From positions 3,782,001 through 3,846,000 of the forward strand of contig CAWKCD010000001.1 in NCBI GenBank assembly GCA_963848035.1: a stretch of DNA of 64,000 nt. The letters are read 5' to 3'. Numbering within the stretch: position 1 is the stretch's first letter; each line of letters begins with the position of its first letter. The position numbers and the translations under genes are program-made. Source of the DNA: JAVVHH01 sp963848035. GTDB lineage: Bacteria > Pseudomonadota > Alphaproteobacteria > Acetobacterales > Acetobacteraceae. The notes below the pieces were generated by a model. The model saw only the letters and a program-made list of their open reading frames with translations. It was not told where the DNA came from and searched no databases. Of the stretch, positions 18,486-27,180 are shown piece by piece.

Positions 18486-19216
18486 GAGGCGTGCGGCACG
18501 GGCTGATCCTGGCGGCGGTGCTGCTGGCGGCTTGGCAGGCGCTGTATTGGTTGGTGGGCGAGATCGCGTTCCGGTCGCCTTGGGAGACGCTGCGGTATAC
18601 GGGCGGGTTGCTGGGGACGGCGAGTTTCTGGCCGAACCTGCTGGAGACCGGGCGGGCGTTCGTGCTGGCGCTGGCGCTTTCGGTGGTGTTCGGGCTTGGG
18701 GCGGGGTTCCTGCTCGGGGTGAGCCGGCTGGCCCATGCGGTGTTCGAGCCGATGCTGGTGGCGTCGTATGCGATCCCGAAGATCACGCTGTATCCGATCC
18801 TGCTGCTGATGTTCGGGTTGGGGATGCCGGGGAAGGTGGCGTTCGGGGTGATCCACGGGGTGATCCCGATCGCGCTGTTCACCACGAGCGCGGTGCGGCA
18901 CATCCGGCCGGTGCTGGTGAAGACGGGGCGGGTGCTGGGGTTGGGGCCGGTGGAGATGAGTTGGCGGATCCTGTTGCCGGCGGCGATGCCGGAGATCTTC
19001 GCCGGGCTGCGGATCGGGTTCGCGCTGACGATGATCGGGGTGATCCTGGGCGAGATGTTCGCGTCGCAGCGGGGGATCGGGTTCATGCTGATGAACGCGA
19101 TCGGGCTGCACAACGTCGACGTGATCATGGCGCTGACGTTCCTGTTGACGGTGTTCGCGGCGGCTGCCAGCACGGTGCTGCTGTCGATCAACCGGCGGAT
19201 GCAGCACACGCGTTGA
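18482..19216 (+). CDS. ABC transporter permease, partner of the preceding one
   Basis: 244 residues from GTG 18482, overlapping the previous TGA (GTGA). About six membrane helices; the cytoplasmic EAA-type loop is around RVLGLGPVEMSWRILLPAA. Same SsuC/TauC family as the other two permeases in the operon. No dedicated ATPase follows, so the protein at 14.2-15.0 kb may serve this importer too. Confidence 0.9.
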   Translation: MRGVRHGLILAAVLLAAWQALYWLVGEIAFRSPWETLRYTGGLLGTASFWPNLLETGRAFVLALALSVVFGLGAGFLLGVSRLAHAVFEPMLVASYAIPKITLYPILLLMFGLGMPGKVAFGVIHGVIPIALFTTSAVRHIRPVLVKTGRVLGLGPVEMSWRILLPAAMPEIFAGLRIGFALTMIGVILGEMFASQRGIGFMLMNAIGLHNVDVIMALTFLLTVFAAAASTVLLSINRRMQHTR

Positions 19217-19230
19217 GGAGGACGAGGCGG

Positions 19231-20106
19231 ATGATGGGTGGCCCCCTGCGGATCGGCGACGTGACGGTGCATCGGCTGGTGGAGATGACGGCGCCGCTCG
19301 GGCCGATCGGGGAGTTCTTGCCGAACCTGTCGGCCGAGACGCTGGCGGCGAACCGCGGCTGGCTGCAGGCGGGCGGCGCGCTGGACGACAAGGACGAGAT
19401 CGTCCTGTGCTTCCAATCGTTCCTGGTGCGGACGCCGCAGCATACGATCCTGGTCGATTCCTGCGTGGGCAACGACAAGGAACGGGCGCGGCCGATGTGG
19501 AACCAGCGGCAGGATCCGGCCTGGCTGGCGGCGCTGGCGGCGACGGGCACGCGGGTGGAGGAGATCGACTACGTGCTGTGCACGCATCTGCACGTCGATC
19601 ACGTCGGGTGGAACACGCGGCTCGAGAATGGGCATTGGGTGCCGACGTTCCCGAACGCGCGCTACGTGTTCTCAGAGAAGGAGTTCGCCTACTGGAACGA
19701 GCGCAATGCGGAGGCGGCGATCCCGCATTTCACGGACAGCGTGCTGCCGGTGGTGGCGGCGCGGCGGGCGGATCTGGTCGCGAACGATTTCGCGATCGGC
19801 GACGTGGTGCGGCTGCTGCCGACGCCGGGGCATACGCCGGATCATGTGGCCGTCGAGGTCGGGCGGGGGCGAACGGATGCGGTGATCACCGGCGACCTGC
19901 TGCATTCGCCGCTGCAGATGCGGCATCCGGAGCTGCAGATGCGGATCGATTTCGACCCGGCGCAGGCGGTCGCGACCCGGCGGGGGTTCCTCGAGCGGTT
20001 CTGCGACAGCGAGACGGTGTGCTGCTTCGCGCATTTCCCGAGCCCGTCGCTGGGGCGGGTGCGGCGGTGGGGCGAGGGGTTCCGGTGCGAGGACGTGAAC
20101 GGGTGA
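19231..20106 (+). CDS. Metallo-beta-lactamase-fold hydrolase
   Basis: 291 residues. The HxHxDH zinc motif is THLHVDHVG, followed by the metal ligands in PTPGHTPDH, in GDLLHSP and in the C-terminal CFAHFPSP. Proteins of this type include N-acyl-homoserine-lactone lactonases and other lactone or thioester hydrolases. Being the last gene of the leuCDB-transporter operon, 14 bases after the permease, it may hydrolyse a lactone or ester form of the imported compound (inference). Confidence 0.88.
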   Translation: MMGGPLRIGDVTVHRLVEMTAPLGPIGEFLPNLSAETLAANRGWLQAGGALDDKDEIVLCFQSFLVRTPQHTILVDSCVGNDKERARPMWNQRQDPAWLAALAATGTRVEEIDYVLCTHLHVDHVGWNTRLENGHWVPTFPNARYVFSEKEFAYWNERNAEAAIPHFTDSVLPVVAARRADLVANDFAIGDVVRLLPTPGHTPDHVAVEVGRGRTDAVITGDLLHSPLQMRHPELQMRIDFDPAQAVATRRGFLERFCDSETVCCFAHFPSPSLGRVRRWGEGFRCEDVNG

Positions 20107-20119
20107 GGCGTGCTGCCGC

Positions 20120-20908
20120 TCAGTGCGAGGCGGCGGGTAGGCTGTGGGCGGGGTTGGGTAGCGGGGCGGCGCGGCCGGGGGCGGCTTCGGGGGCAGTGGC
20201 GCGGGCGCGGAGGTGGCGGGAGAGCCGCGCCTCGATGGCGTTCCAGAGGCGGGCGATGAGAGCGGTGATCGCGAGGTAGATCAGCGCCGCGTAGAGATAG
20301 ATGGTGAAGTCGAAGGTGCGGGCAAAGATGAAGCGGGTCTGGCCCATGAGGTCGAGCAGGGTGACGATGGCGGCGAGCGCGCTGGCTTTGACCATGCCGA
20401 TCAACTCGTTGCCGAGGGGGCGGAGCGCGACCAGGAGGGCCTGGGGCCAGATGACGTGGCGGGCGATGCGGTAGCGGGATAGGCCGAGGGCCTGGGCGGC
20501 CTGGATCTGGCCGGATGAGACGGAGAGGATGGCGCCGCGGATGATTTCGCCCTGGTAGGCGCCGGTGTTGAGCGCGAAGGCGAAGATGCAGCAGTAGAAG
20601 GCGTCGCGGAAGAACCACCAGAGGCCGAGCGAGGTGAGGGTCGGGCGGATCTCGCCGGCGCCGTAATAGACCAGATAGAGCTGGCAGAGCAGCGGCGTGC
20701 CGCGGAAGAACGTCACATAGGCGAGCGAGAGCCAGCGGGCGGCGCGGTAGCGGGAGACGCGGGCGAGGGCGATCGGGTAGGAGAGCAGGAAGCCGATCAG
20801 GCAGGAGATGGTCACCACCTCGATGGTGATCTGCAGGCCGAGCAACAGCCTGGCGCCGTGGGTCTCGAGCAGAGGCAGGTCGATGAGGTCGGCGAGCCAG
20901 GGCGGCAT
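20120..20908 (-). CDS. Polar amino-acid ABC transporter permease (HisM/ArtM-like)
   Basis: 262 residues. Membrane helices with the HisM-family segments ITIEVVTISCLIGFLLSYP, YVTFFRGTPLLCQLYLVYYG, and the EAA loop AQALGLSRYRIARHVIWPQA. An alanine- and proline-rich C-terminal tail follows. Its start codon overlaps the stop of the upstream permease (ATGA). Together with the next gene and the binding protein it forms an amino-acid importer. No ATPase gene is in the cluster. Confidence 0.9.
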   Translation of the reverse strand: MPPWLADLIDLPLLETHGARLLLGLQITIEVVTISCLIGFLLSYPIALARVSRYRAARWLSLAYVTFFRGTPLLCQLYLVYYGAGEIRPTLTSLGLWWFFRDAFYCCIFAFALNTGAYQGEIIRGAILSVSSGQIQAAQALGLSRYRIARHVIWPQALLVALRPLGNELIGMVKASALAAIVTLLDLMGQTRFIFARTFDFTIYLYAALIYLAITALIARLWNAIEARLSRHLRARATAPEAAPGRAAPLPNPAHSLPAASH

Positions 20909-21610
20909 CAGGCGTAACCCCGGTTGGTGCGGCGTTCGAGCATCGATTGGACGCTGCCGGACGCGATCGAGATGACGAGGTAGATGAGCGCGGCGATGCT
21001 GTAGAACAGGATCGGGCGGAGCGTGGCGCGGGAGGCTTCGGAGGCGGAGCGGAGCAGGTCGCTGACGGCCAGGGTCGAGATCAGGGAGGTGTCCTTGACC
21101 AGGATGGTCCAGAGATTGCCGAGGCCGGGCAGGGCGACGCGCAGGAGCTGCGGCAGGGTGACGAAGCGGAAGACCTGGCGCGGGGCGAGGCCGAGGGCGG
21201 TCGCGGCTTCGCGCTGGCCGGCGGGCACGGCGTGCAGCGCGCCGACCCAGACTTCGCTCGAATAGGCGGCGGTGACGACGGCGAGCGCGATGGCGCCGGC
21301 GACGAAGGCGTCCATGTTGATGGCGAAGCTGGGGCCGAGATGGTTGCCGAGCCAGTTCAAGCAGGGCCTGCAGGCCGAAATAGACCAGGAAGAGCGAGAG
21401 CAGGTCGGGGATGCCGCGGAAGAAGGTGGTGAAGGCGTTGCAGACCAGGCCGATGACGGGGCGGCGGGAGAGCTTGGCGACGGCGAGGGCGAGGCCGGCG
21501 CCGAAGCCGAAGGGGGCGCTGACCACGGCCAGCAGGACCGTGATCAGGGCGCCCTTGAGCAGGAGCGGGGCCCAGCCGTTTTCACCGAGGAGGAGGGTGA
21601 AGGCGTTCAT
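20908..21610 (-). pseudogene. Polar amino-acid ABC transporter permease (HisQ-like; frameshifted)
   Basis: Begins at ATG 21608-21610 (MNAFTLLLGENGW) and runs to LQALLE, where the frame breaks at about 21355-21362. Removing one base gives LQALLNWLGNHLGPSF and continues to TGA 20908-20910 with the EAA loop ATALGLAPRQVFRFVTLPQL. About 233 residues when repaired. Stop overlaps the start of the HisM-like gene. A widespread palindromic repeat lies between this gene and the binding-protein gene. Confidence 0.85.
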
Positions 21611-21644
21611 GGGTCTGGTTTCGACGAGGGCTTGGGACGACGAC

Positions 21645-21708
21645 CCTCACCCCGGCCCTCTCCCGCGAGTGGGAGAGGGAGAGGCGTACGATGGGGTGAG
21701 GGGGTCAT
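21645..21708. repeat. CCCTCACCCCGGCCCTC-type palindromic repeat
   Basis: CCCTCACCCCGGCCCTCTCC, then a short hairpin CTCTCCCGCGAGTGGGAGAG, then GGGGTGAGGG. The arms are inverted copies. The same consensus occurs at 27905-27945 and is common between genes of many proteobacteria. It sits inside the amino-acid importer operon and could act as a transcript-stabilising or attenuating hairpin. Confidence 0.8.
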
Positions 21709-21712
21709 TTCG

Positions 21713-22486
21713 TTACTGCTTGGGGCGGATGTCGATCTGGAAGTATTTCTTCTGCAACGTGTCGAAGGTGCCGTCGGCGTTGGCTTCGGCGATGGCCTTG
21801 TCGAACATGTCGGCGAGTTCCTTGTCGTCGGGGCGGAGCGCGCCGCCGACGCCGGGGCCGAACACTTCGGGGTCACGCTCGATCTTGCTGACGATGCGGC
21901 AGCAATCGGGGTTCTTCTCGATGAACTTGTTGGTGACCATCTCGTCGAGCACGACGTAGTCGAGGCGGCCGCTGGCGAGGTCGGCGAGGGGTTCGTCGCC
22001 GCCGGGATAGAGCTTCACTTCGAAGCCTTTGTAGAATTTCTCGAGGTAATTGGCGAAGGTGGTGGAGGACTGGGTGCCGATGGCCTTGCCCTTGAGCGCG
22101 GCGGGCGAGATGTCGTCGCTCTTGGTGGCCTTTTGCGTCACCCAGACGGGCGCGGTGGCGTAGTAGACCTTGGTGAACAGGACGCGCTTGGCGCGCGCGG
22201 GGGTCTCGTTCATCGAGGAGATGATGATGTCGAACTTGCCGGCGAGCAGGGCGGGGATGATGCCGTCCCAGTCCTGGTTCTGGAAGGTGCAGGTGACCTT
22301 CATCTTGGCGCAGAGGGCGTTGGCGTAGTCGACCTCGAAGCCGACGATCTTGCCGGAGGGATCGACGCTCTCGAAAGGCGGGTAGGTGGCGTCCATGCCG
22401 ACGCGGACGGTGGTCCACTCCTTGGCGTCGGCGGCCGCGACGCCGACGAAGAGGGCGATGGCGGCAGCTAAGAGGTTTCGCTTCAT
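21713..22486 (-). CDS. Polar amino-acid ABC transporter substrate-binding protein
   Basis: 257 residues from ATG 22484-22486 with AGGAG seven bases upstream. Signal peptide about 1-22 (ends AAADA-K). The SBP family 3 landmarks follow: VGMDATYPPFESVDPSGKIVGFEVD, FDIIISSMNETPARAK, and GTQSSTTFANYLEKF, indicating a lysine/arginine/ornithine- or histidine-type binding protein. First gene of the importer operon. Confidence 0.92.
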   Translation of the reverse strand: MKRNLLAAAIALFVGVAAADAKEWTTVRVGMDATYPPFESVDPSGKIVGFEVDYANALCAKMKVTCTFQNQDWDGIIPALLAGKFDIIISSMNETPARAKRVLFTKVYYATAPVWVTQKATKSDDISPAALKGKAIGTQSSTTFANYLEKFYKGFEVKLYPGGDEPLADLASGRLDYVVLDEMVTNKFIEKNPDCCRIVSKIERDPEVFGPGVGGALRPDDKELADMFDKAIAEANADGTFDTLQKKYFQIDIRPKQ

Positions 22487-22618
22487 GACCGAACTCCTGT
22501 GGGACAGCGTGACGAACGCTCGCCGAGGTTGGAAGCAAAAGCAATGCCATGACGGCGGCTTGTGCCCGGCGGGGTGACGGCTTGCGCCGGGTTGGGCGGC
22601 GGGGCAGGTTTTCCGGCG

Positions 22619-23237
22619 ATGGATGAGGGTGGCGTGGAGGTCCGGGTGGAGACGGTGGCCGGGTCGGCGGTGGCGCGGCATCTGCCGGCGTTGGCGCGGC
22701 TACGGGCGGCGGTGTTCCGGGACTGGCCGTATCTGTACGAGACGGAGCCGGGGTACGAGGAGCGTTATCTGGCGGCGTATACCGCGAGTCCGGGGTTTGG
22801 CCTGGTGCTGGCCTGGGCGAGGGAGACGGTGATCGGCGCTTCGACGTGTCTGCCGTTGGCCGATGAGACGGCGAACGTGCAGGCGCCGTTCGTGGCGGCC
22901 GGGCTGGACGTGCGGCGGTTCTTCTATTTCGGGGAGTCGGTGCTGTTGCCGGCATGGCGAGGGCGCGGGCTGGGGGTGGCGTTCTTCGCGCATCGCGAGG
23001 CGCATGCGCTGGCGGTCGGCCAGGCGGCGTTTGCCTGTTTCTGCGCCGTCGAGCGCCCGTTGGAGCATCCGGCGCGGCCGGCGGGCGCGGTGGCGCTGGA
23101 TGGGTTCTGGGGCAAGCGAGGGTATGTCCGGCGGGACGGATCTGCGGTGCCGGATGGCGTGGCGGGACGTCGGCGAGGCGGAGGAGACGGGCAAGACGAT
23201 GGTGTTCTGGGTGAAGGCGTTGCGGGGCGGGGCGTGA
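22619..23237 (+). pseudogene. GNAT-family N-acetyltransferase (frameshifted)
   Basis: From ATG 22619 the protein shows RLRAAVFRDWPYLYE, ESVLLPAWRGRGLGVAFF (the acetyl-CoA-binding R-G-x-G-x-G/A loop) and ends in a second frame with WRDVGEAEETGKTMVFWVKAL. An extra G in the GGG run at 23133-23135 explains the break; without it the join reads VRRTDLRCRMAWRDV. About 205 residues. Its TGA overlaps the nitrilase GTG, so the two form a coupled unit; the same trio with a nitrilase and an NTF2-like protein follows. Confidence 0.82.
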
Positions 23238-24127
23238 GCGGCGTGTTGCGGTTGGGGCTGCTGCAATATGCGGTGACGCGGATCGAGAGTTTCGAGGCGT
23301 ACGAGGCCAAGCTGGACCGGCTGGTGGCGGAGGGGGCGGCGGGGGCGGCGCTGCTGGTGATGCCGGAATATGCGTGCATGGAGGTGGCGGCGGCGTTCAC
23401 GGGCGGGGCGGCGTCGGCGGCGCACGAGCTGGCGGTGATGTGCGAGCAGGCGGGGCGGGTGCTGGCGGCGATGCGGGCGGTGGCGATGCGGCATGGGGTT
23501 TGGCTGGCGCCGGGCTCGCTGCCTTGGCGGGATGGGGATGGGCGGGTGCGGAACCGGGCGCCGCTGATCTCGCCGGAGGGGGCGGTCTCGTTCCAGGACA
23601 AGCGGGTGATGACGCGGTTCGAGACGGAGCAATGGGGCGTGCAGCCGGGGGCGGCGCCTGCGGTGTTCGAGACGCCCTGGGGGCGGATCGGGATCGCGAT
23701 CTGTTACGATGTGGAGTTCCCGACGCTGGTGCGGGCGCAGGTGGCGGCGGGGGCTTGGCTGATCGTGGTGCCGACGTGCACGGATACGATGCACGGGTTC
23801 AACCGGGTGCGGATCTCGGCGCAGGCGCGGGCCTTGGAGAACCAGGTGTTCGTGGGCGTGGCGCCGACGGTTGGGGAGGCGCCGTGGTTGGCGACGCTGG
23901 ACAGCAACCGGGGGCATGCGGCGGTGTTCGGACCGGTGGATCGTGGGTTCCCGGAGGATGGGGTGCTGGCGCATGGGACGGATGACGTCGGGCAGTGGGT
24001 GTTCGCGACGCTGGACCCGGCGCGGTTGGCGGCGGTGCGGGCGGACGGGGCGGTGCGGAACGATCGGGATTGGCCGATGGCGATCGCGGCGGCCGGGTTG
24101 GCCGAGGCAGAGGGAGTGTTGGCTTGA
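23234..24127 (+). CDS. Carbon-nitrogen hydrolase (nitrilase superfamily)
   Basis: 297 residues from GTG 23234, which overlaps the GNAT stop. The Glu-Lys-Cys triad is visible: Glu45 in VMPEYACME, Lys123 in FQDKRVMTRFE and Cys157 in IAICYDVEFP. The family hydrolyses amides or nitriles or transfers acyl groups. Its coupling with an acetyltransferase and a ketosteroid-isomerase-like protein suggests a small pathway acting on an N-acyl compound (inference). Confidence 0.9.
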   Translation: MSGVLRLGLLQYAVTRIESFEAYEAKLDRLVAEGAAGAALLVMPEYACMEVAAAFTGGAASAAHELAVMCEQAGRVLAAMRAVAMRHGVWLAPGSLPWRDGDGRVRNRAPLISPEGAVSFQDKRVMTRFETEQWGVQPGAAPAVFETPWGRIGIAICYDVEFPTLVRAQVAAGAWLIVVPTCTDTMHGFNRVRISAQARALENQVFVGVAPTVGEAPWLATLDSNRGHAAVFGPVDRGFPEDGVLAHGTDDVGQWVFATLDPARLAAVRADGAVRNDRDWPMAIAAAGLAEAEGVLA

Positions 24128-24529
24128 GCGAGACCGAGCGATTGATCCGGGCGTATTACGAGGCGTTCAATGCGGGCGACAAGGCGGCGTTCCTGGCGTT
24201 GTTGACCGACGACGTGGTGCACGACATCAACCAGGGCGGGCGCGAGGTCGGGCGCGCGGCGTTCGACGCGTTCTTCGATTCGATGAGCCGCAGCTACCGG
24301 GAGCGGCTCGAGGAGTTGGTCGTGATGGTGGATCGCGACGGGCGCGCGGGCGGCGGCGGAGTTCGTGGTGCATGGCGAGTATCTGACGTCGCAGGACGGG
24401 CTGCCGGCGGCGAAGGGACAGCGCTACGTGTTGCCGGCGGGGGCGTTCTTCGAGATTCGGGACGGGAAGGTGGCGCGGATCTCGAACTACTACAATCTGC
24501 AGGATTGGCTGCGACAGGTCGGGTCGTAG
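24124..24529 (+). pseudogene. Ketosteroid-isomerase-related NTF2-like protein (frameshifted)
   Basis: Starts at TTG 24124 overlapping the nitrilase TGA (TTGA). N-terminal half: RLIRAYYEAFNAGDKAAFLAL, DDVVHDINQGGREVG. An extra G in the GGG run at 24348-24350 shifts the frame; repaired, the protein continues DGRAAAAEFVVHGEY, LPAGAFFEIRDGKVARISNYY and ends at TAG 24529. About 134 residues, the normal length for the NTF2-like fold. No catalytic role can be assigned. Confidence 0.82.
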
Positions 24530-24540
24530 GGGCGGCTGGT

Positions 24541-24981
24541 TCAGGAAGCTGCGAGTTGGCTCAAGCGTTGTAGCGCCGGGCGGAGCGTCGCGCGGATCGG
24601 GACTTGGACGCCGAACGGGTTGTCCTCGATGAGATCGAAGATCGGCGCGCCTTCCATGAAGTCGAGGTAGTCGTCGACGGCTTTCTTGACGCGGCTGTAA
24701 GCCTCGGGCTTGCCGGACGCGTCGGCGTCGCGGAGCGCGGCCATCAGGCCGACGGCCTGGCCGGTGGTGGCGCCGTAGAGGCCGAATTCGGCAATCGAGC
24801 CGAGGTCGTCGTCGTCGCGGGAGCGCAGCGCGTCCTGGAGGCGGGTGATGCCGACGTCGGCCTTCTCCTTTGCGTCGATCCAGATGGGAAGGAGTTTCTG
24901 TTTCGGCCCGGCCGAGCGGGCGCGAGAGACGTCGACGCCGAGGACGCGGAGAACCCAGCCGGATTTGTCGGTGTCAGACAT
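24541..24981 (-). CDS. Hypothetical protein paired with a PI-kinase-like gene
   Basis: 146 residues, acidic in the middle (SRDDDDLGSIAEF). It starts WVLRVLGVDVSR, has LLPIWIDAKEKADVGITRLQDALR and FMEGAPIFDLIEDNPFGV. No signal or membrane segment. The ATG (24979-24981) overlaps the end of the upstream kinase-like gene by eight bases, so the two are almost certainly co-translated. I do not recognise a family. A regulator, chaperone or substrate of the kinase-like protein is conceivable but purely positional inference. Confidence 0.7.
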   Translation of the reverse strand: MSDTDKSGWVLRVLGVDVSRARSAGPKQKLLPIWIDAKEKADVGITRLQDALRSRDDDDLGSIAEFGLYGATTGQAVGLMAALRDADASGKPEAYSRVKKAVDDYLDFMEGAPIFDLIEDNPFGVQVPIRATLRPALQRLSQLAAS

Positions 24982-27034
24982 TCTGGTCGTCCTGATCTTG
25001 GTCCTGCTGTTGCGGGGGCGGTTGGTTCACCCGGGGCCGGTTGCGAGGGCCGTTGTAGCCGCCGCGCGCGCGCACCGGAGCTTGCGGCAAGCCTTGTGGG
25101 ACGGGGTTCTGGACGACCGGCTGGTAGGCGTTCGAGCCGGCAGCGTTGCGAAGCGCAGCCAGGGCTTCGGCGGCGCCGATCGGGTCGCCGATGCGGATCG
25201 CTTGCTCGAGGGCCTGAAGGCGATTGTCGTTGTTGGGGATGGTCCACTGGAGCCGGAGGGCATTGAGGCCAATCGGGGCTTCGCGGAGCACGACGCTCGA
25301 CAAGGCGTCGAGCAGCCGCGAGAGAGCGTCGAGCAGGTCCTTGCCGGCTTTGCCCTGGGTGACGCGGAGGATCTGGCCGTCGATGTCGGTGCCCTGGATA
25401 TGCGGCTTGAGACGGTCGATCGCCGCGCGCTGCAGCTGCGCCATGGCCTGCTGTGTGGATTGGGCCGAGACCGGGGCAGCGAGGGTGAGTTGCTTGAGGC
25501 GGTCGCGTTTTGCCGACCGGGAAACGGGCGCGACCTCGCCGGATTGGTAGAGGGCGATCATGGTCGGCGGGTCCGGCACCCAGCCGCCGGGCGCACCGCC
25601 GCGGCGGCCGACGGTCCAGCCCCGCTCCTCGATCAGCTTGACCATGGCGGCGTATGCGCCGTCGCCGGCCAGGCCGAATTGCTTGACGATCTCCTGCTGC
25701 GGGGCCATGCGGGCGAGGACCGTCTCTGCATTGGTTTCGAAGGTCTGCTCGTCGACGGCCGGGTCGAGGAGGGCCATGGCGGAGCCGCCGAGCGCGGTCT
25801 GGATCGATGCCGGGCTGAACGGCGGATCCCATTTTGCGGCGCGTTTGACGAACCAGGCGGCGCGGCGGCTCATCTCGATCGCGGCGTCGCTGACGAGGGG
25901 GACCGTGGCGTTGGGCGCGGTGCCGGCGGTTGGTTCTTCCTGGGCCAGCGCGTCGCGGTCTTTCTTGAGTTCGCTGGCGTATTCGCTGGATTTCAGCGCC
26001 TTGAGCTTCTTGGCGACGCCCTGGGAGAGCGGTTCGTGGGCGCTGGGCAGGCCGAGCATGGCGTTGTGCGGGGCGGCGATCGTGCCGCAGAGCCGCTCCA
26101 GCCCGGCGAAGGGGTCGGCGGTGGATTCGCCGGGTTCGATGAAGCTCGCGCCATGATCGATGGGGATCAATGCCCCGTCGGGGCCGACCAGGATATTGCC
26201 GCTGTGTCGGTCGGTGTTGAGGGTGATGGTGTCGAACATGGCCAGGGCTGCGACTTTGTCGCGGTCGGCGTTCCGCACGTGATCCTTGACGGTGGGATCA
26301 TTGGATTTGAGGTCGCCGAGACTGGGGCGGGCTTCCTGCACGGAGCAGGTCTGCTCGAGCGCGGTGCCATCGAGATACGGGTTTTGCGGGAACAGGCCGG
26401 TCGGCAGCTTCATAACGTGTGTCTCGGGCATCCCGATATCGAAACCCTCGCCGGCGAACCATTTTGCGGCGCTGCCCGACATCGCCTCGCGCGGGACCTC
26501 GCCGCGGTGCGGGATGCCGGCGGGTTTATTGGCGAGTTCGTATTGCGTCATCGGCTTGCAGAGGAAGGCGGCGCGCTTGGATCCGTCGCCGTCGATGCGG
26601 TCGATCCAGAAGGAGAGGTTGACGCCGTTGCCGCCGACCGGATTCAGGCTGCGTGCGTTGGACGGGATGCTCAGCAGGTTCAGCTTGGCCGACGCGCTGG
26701 TGGCGCGCATGGCCGAGCGCATGTCTTTCCACGGCGGCTCGCCGCAACTCGTGACGGTCTGAAGAAGGATCTGGGCGGACTGCTTGTCCTGCTGCGAGGC
26801 GTTGACGTCCGACTGGATCATCTGTGCGCTCGACACTGCGTTGGCGAGCACGCGGGCATGCGCGCCCTTGTTGGGGAGCTTGAGGACGCGCAGGACGTTG
26901 TCCGACCATTTGCGTTCGTCATCGGTAAGCGTGGAGAGCTTGGATGGTTTGACGCTGCCTTGGCCGCTCATGGTGGAAACGTTTTGCGGCGTTTGCGCGC
27001 CCCCGAAATTCGGCACCACAATGCTCCCCAGCAC
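24974..27034 (-). CDS. PI3/PI4-kinase-like protein
   Basis: 686 residues as drawn from GTG 27032-27034; a second GTG a few codons in, behind GGGGAG, or the ATG at MSGQGS are alternatives. The centre resembles the phosphatidylinositol 3/4-kinase catalytic core: a possible nucleotide-binding Lys near 160 (AAFLCKP), EVPREAMSGSAAKWF near 179-193, the catalytic loop LNTDRHSGNILV near 272-283 and the metal motif IPIDHGASF near 290-298. A helical C-terminal half of about 300 residues follows, ending in a Gln/Asp-rich tail. No signal peptide. It may phosphorylate a lipid, protein or nucleotide substrate; none can be named. Coupled to the 146-residue gene downstream. Confidence 0.75.
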   Translation of the reverse strand: MLGSIVVPNFGGAQTPQNVSTMSGQGSVKPSKLSTLTDDERKWSDNVLRVLKLPNKGAHARVLANAVSSAQMIQSDVNASQQDKQSAQILLQTVTSCGEPPWKDMRSAMRATSASAKLNLLSIPSNARSLNPVGGNGVNLSFWIDRIDGDGSKRAAFLCKPMTQYELANKPAGIPHRGEVPREAMSGSAAKWFAGEGFDIGMPETHVMKLPTGLFPQNPYLDGTALEQTCSVQEARPSLGDLKSNDPTVKDHVRNADRDKVAALAMFDTITLNTDRHSGNILVGPDGALIPIDHGASFIEPGESTADPFAGLERLCGTIAAPHNAMLGLPSAHEPLSQGVAKKLKALKSSEYASELKKDRDALAQEEPTAGTAPNATVPLVSDAAIEMSRRAAWFVKRAAKWDPPFSPASIQTALGGSAMALLDPAVDEQTFETNAETVLARMAPQQEIVKQFGLAGDGAYAAMVKLIEERGWTVGRRGGAPGGWVPDPPTMIALYQSGEVAPVSRSAKRDRLKQLTLAAPVSAQSTQQAMAQLQRAAIDRLKPHIQGTDIDGQILRVTQGKAGKDLLDALSRLLDALSSVVLREAPIGLNALRLQWTIPNNDNRLQALEQAIRIGDPIGAAEALAALRNAAGSNAYQPVVQNPVPQGLPQAPVRARGGYNGPRNRPRVNQPPPQQQDQDQDDQNV

Positions 27035-27180
27035 GTTACAAGAAGATGAACGTCACGAGGCTGCATCGTATGAGGATGCGCGCTGCGCGCAAGCCGTTTC
27101 GTGAGGTTCCGGGACGTTCTCGAGGAGCGAGCGTTATAGTGCCGGGTCACGCGCGCCGGGTGTCGGCCCGGTCGCCGAAA

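Noticed and set aside
21272..22471. Plus-strand open frame of 399 codons across the amino-acid importer
   Set aside because: Antisense of a binding protein with signal peptide and clear family sequence.
24845..27049. Plus-strand open frame of 734 codons opposite the kinase-like gene
   Set aside because: No motifs and no start signal, while the minus strand carries kinase motifs and an overlap with the next gene.
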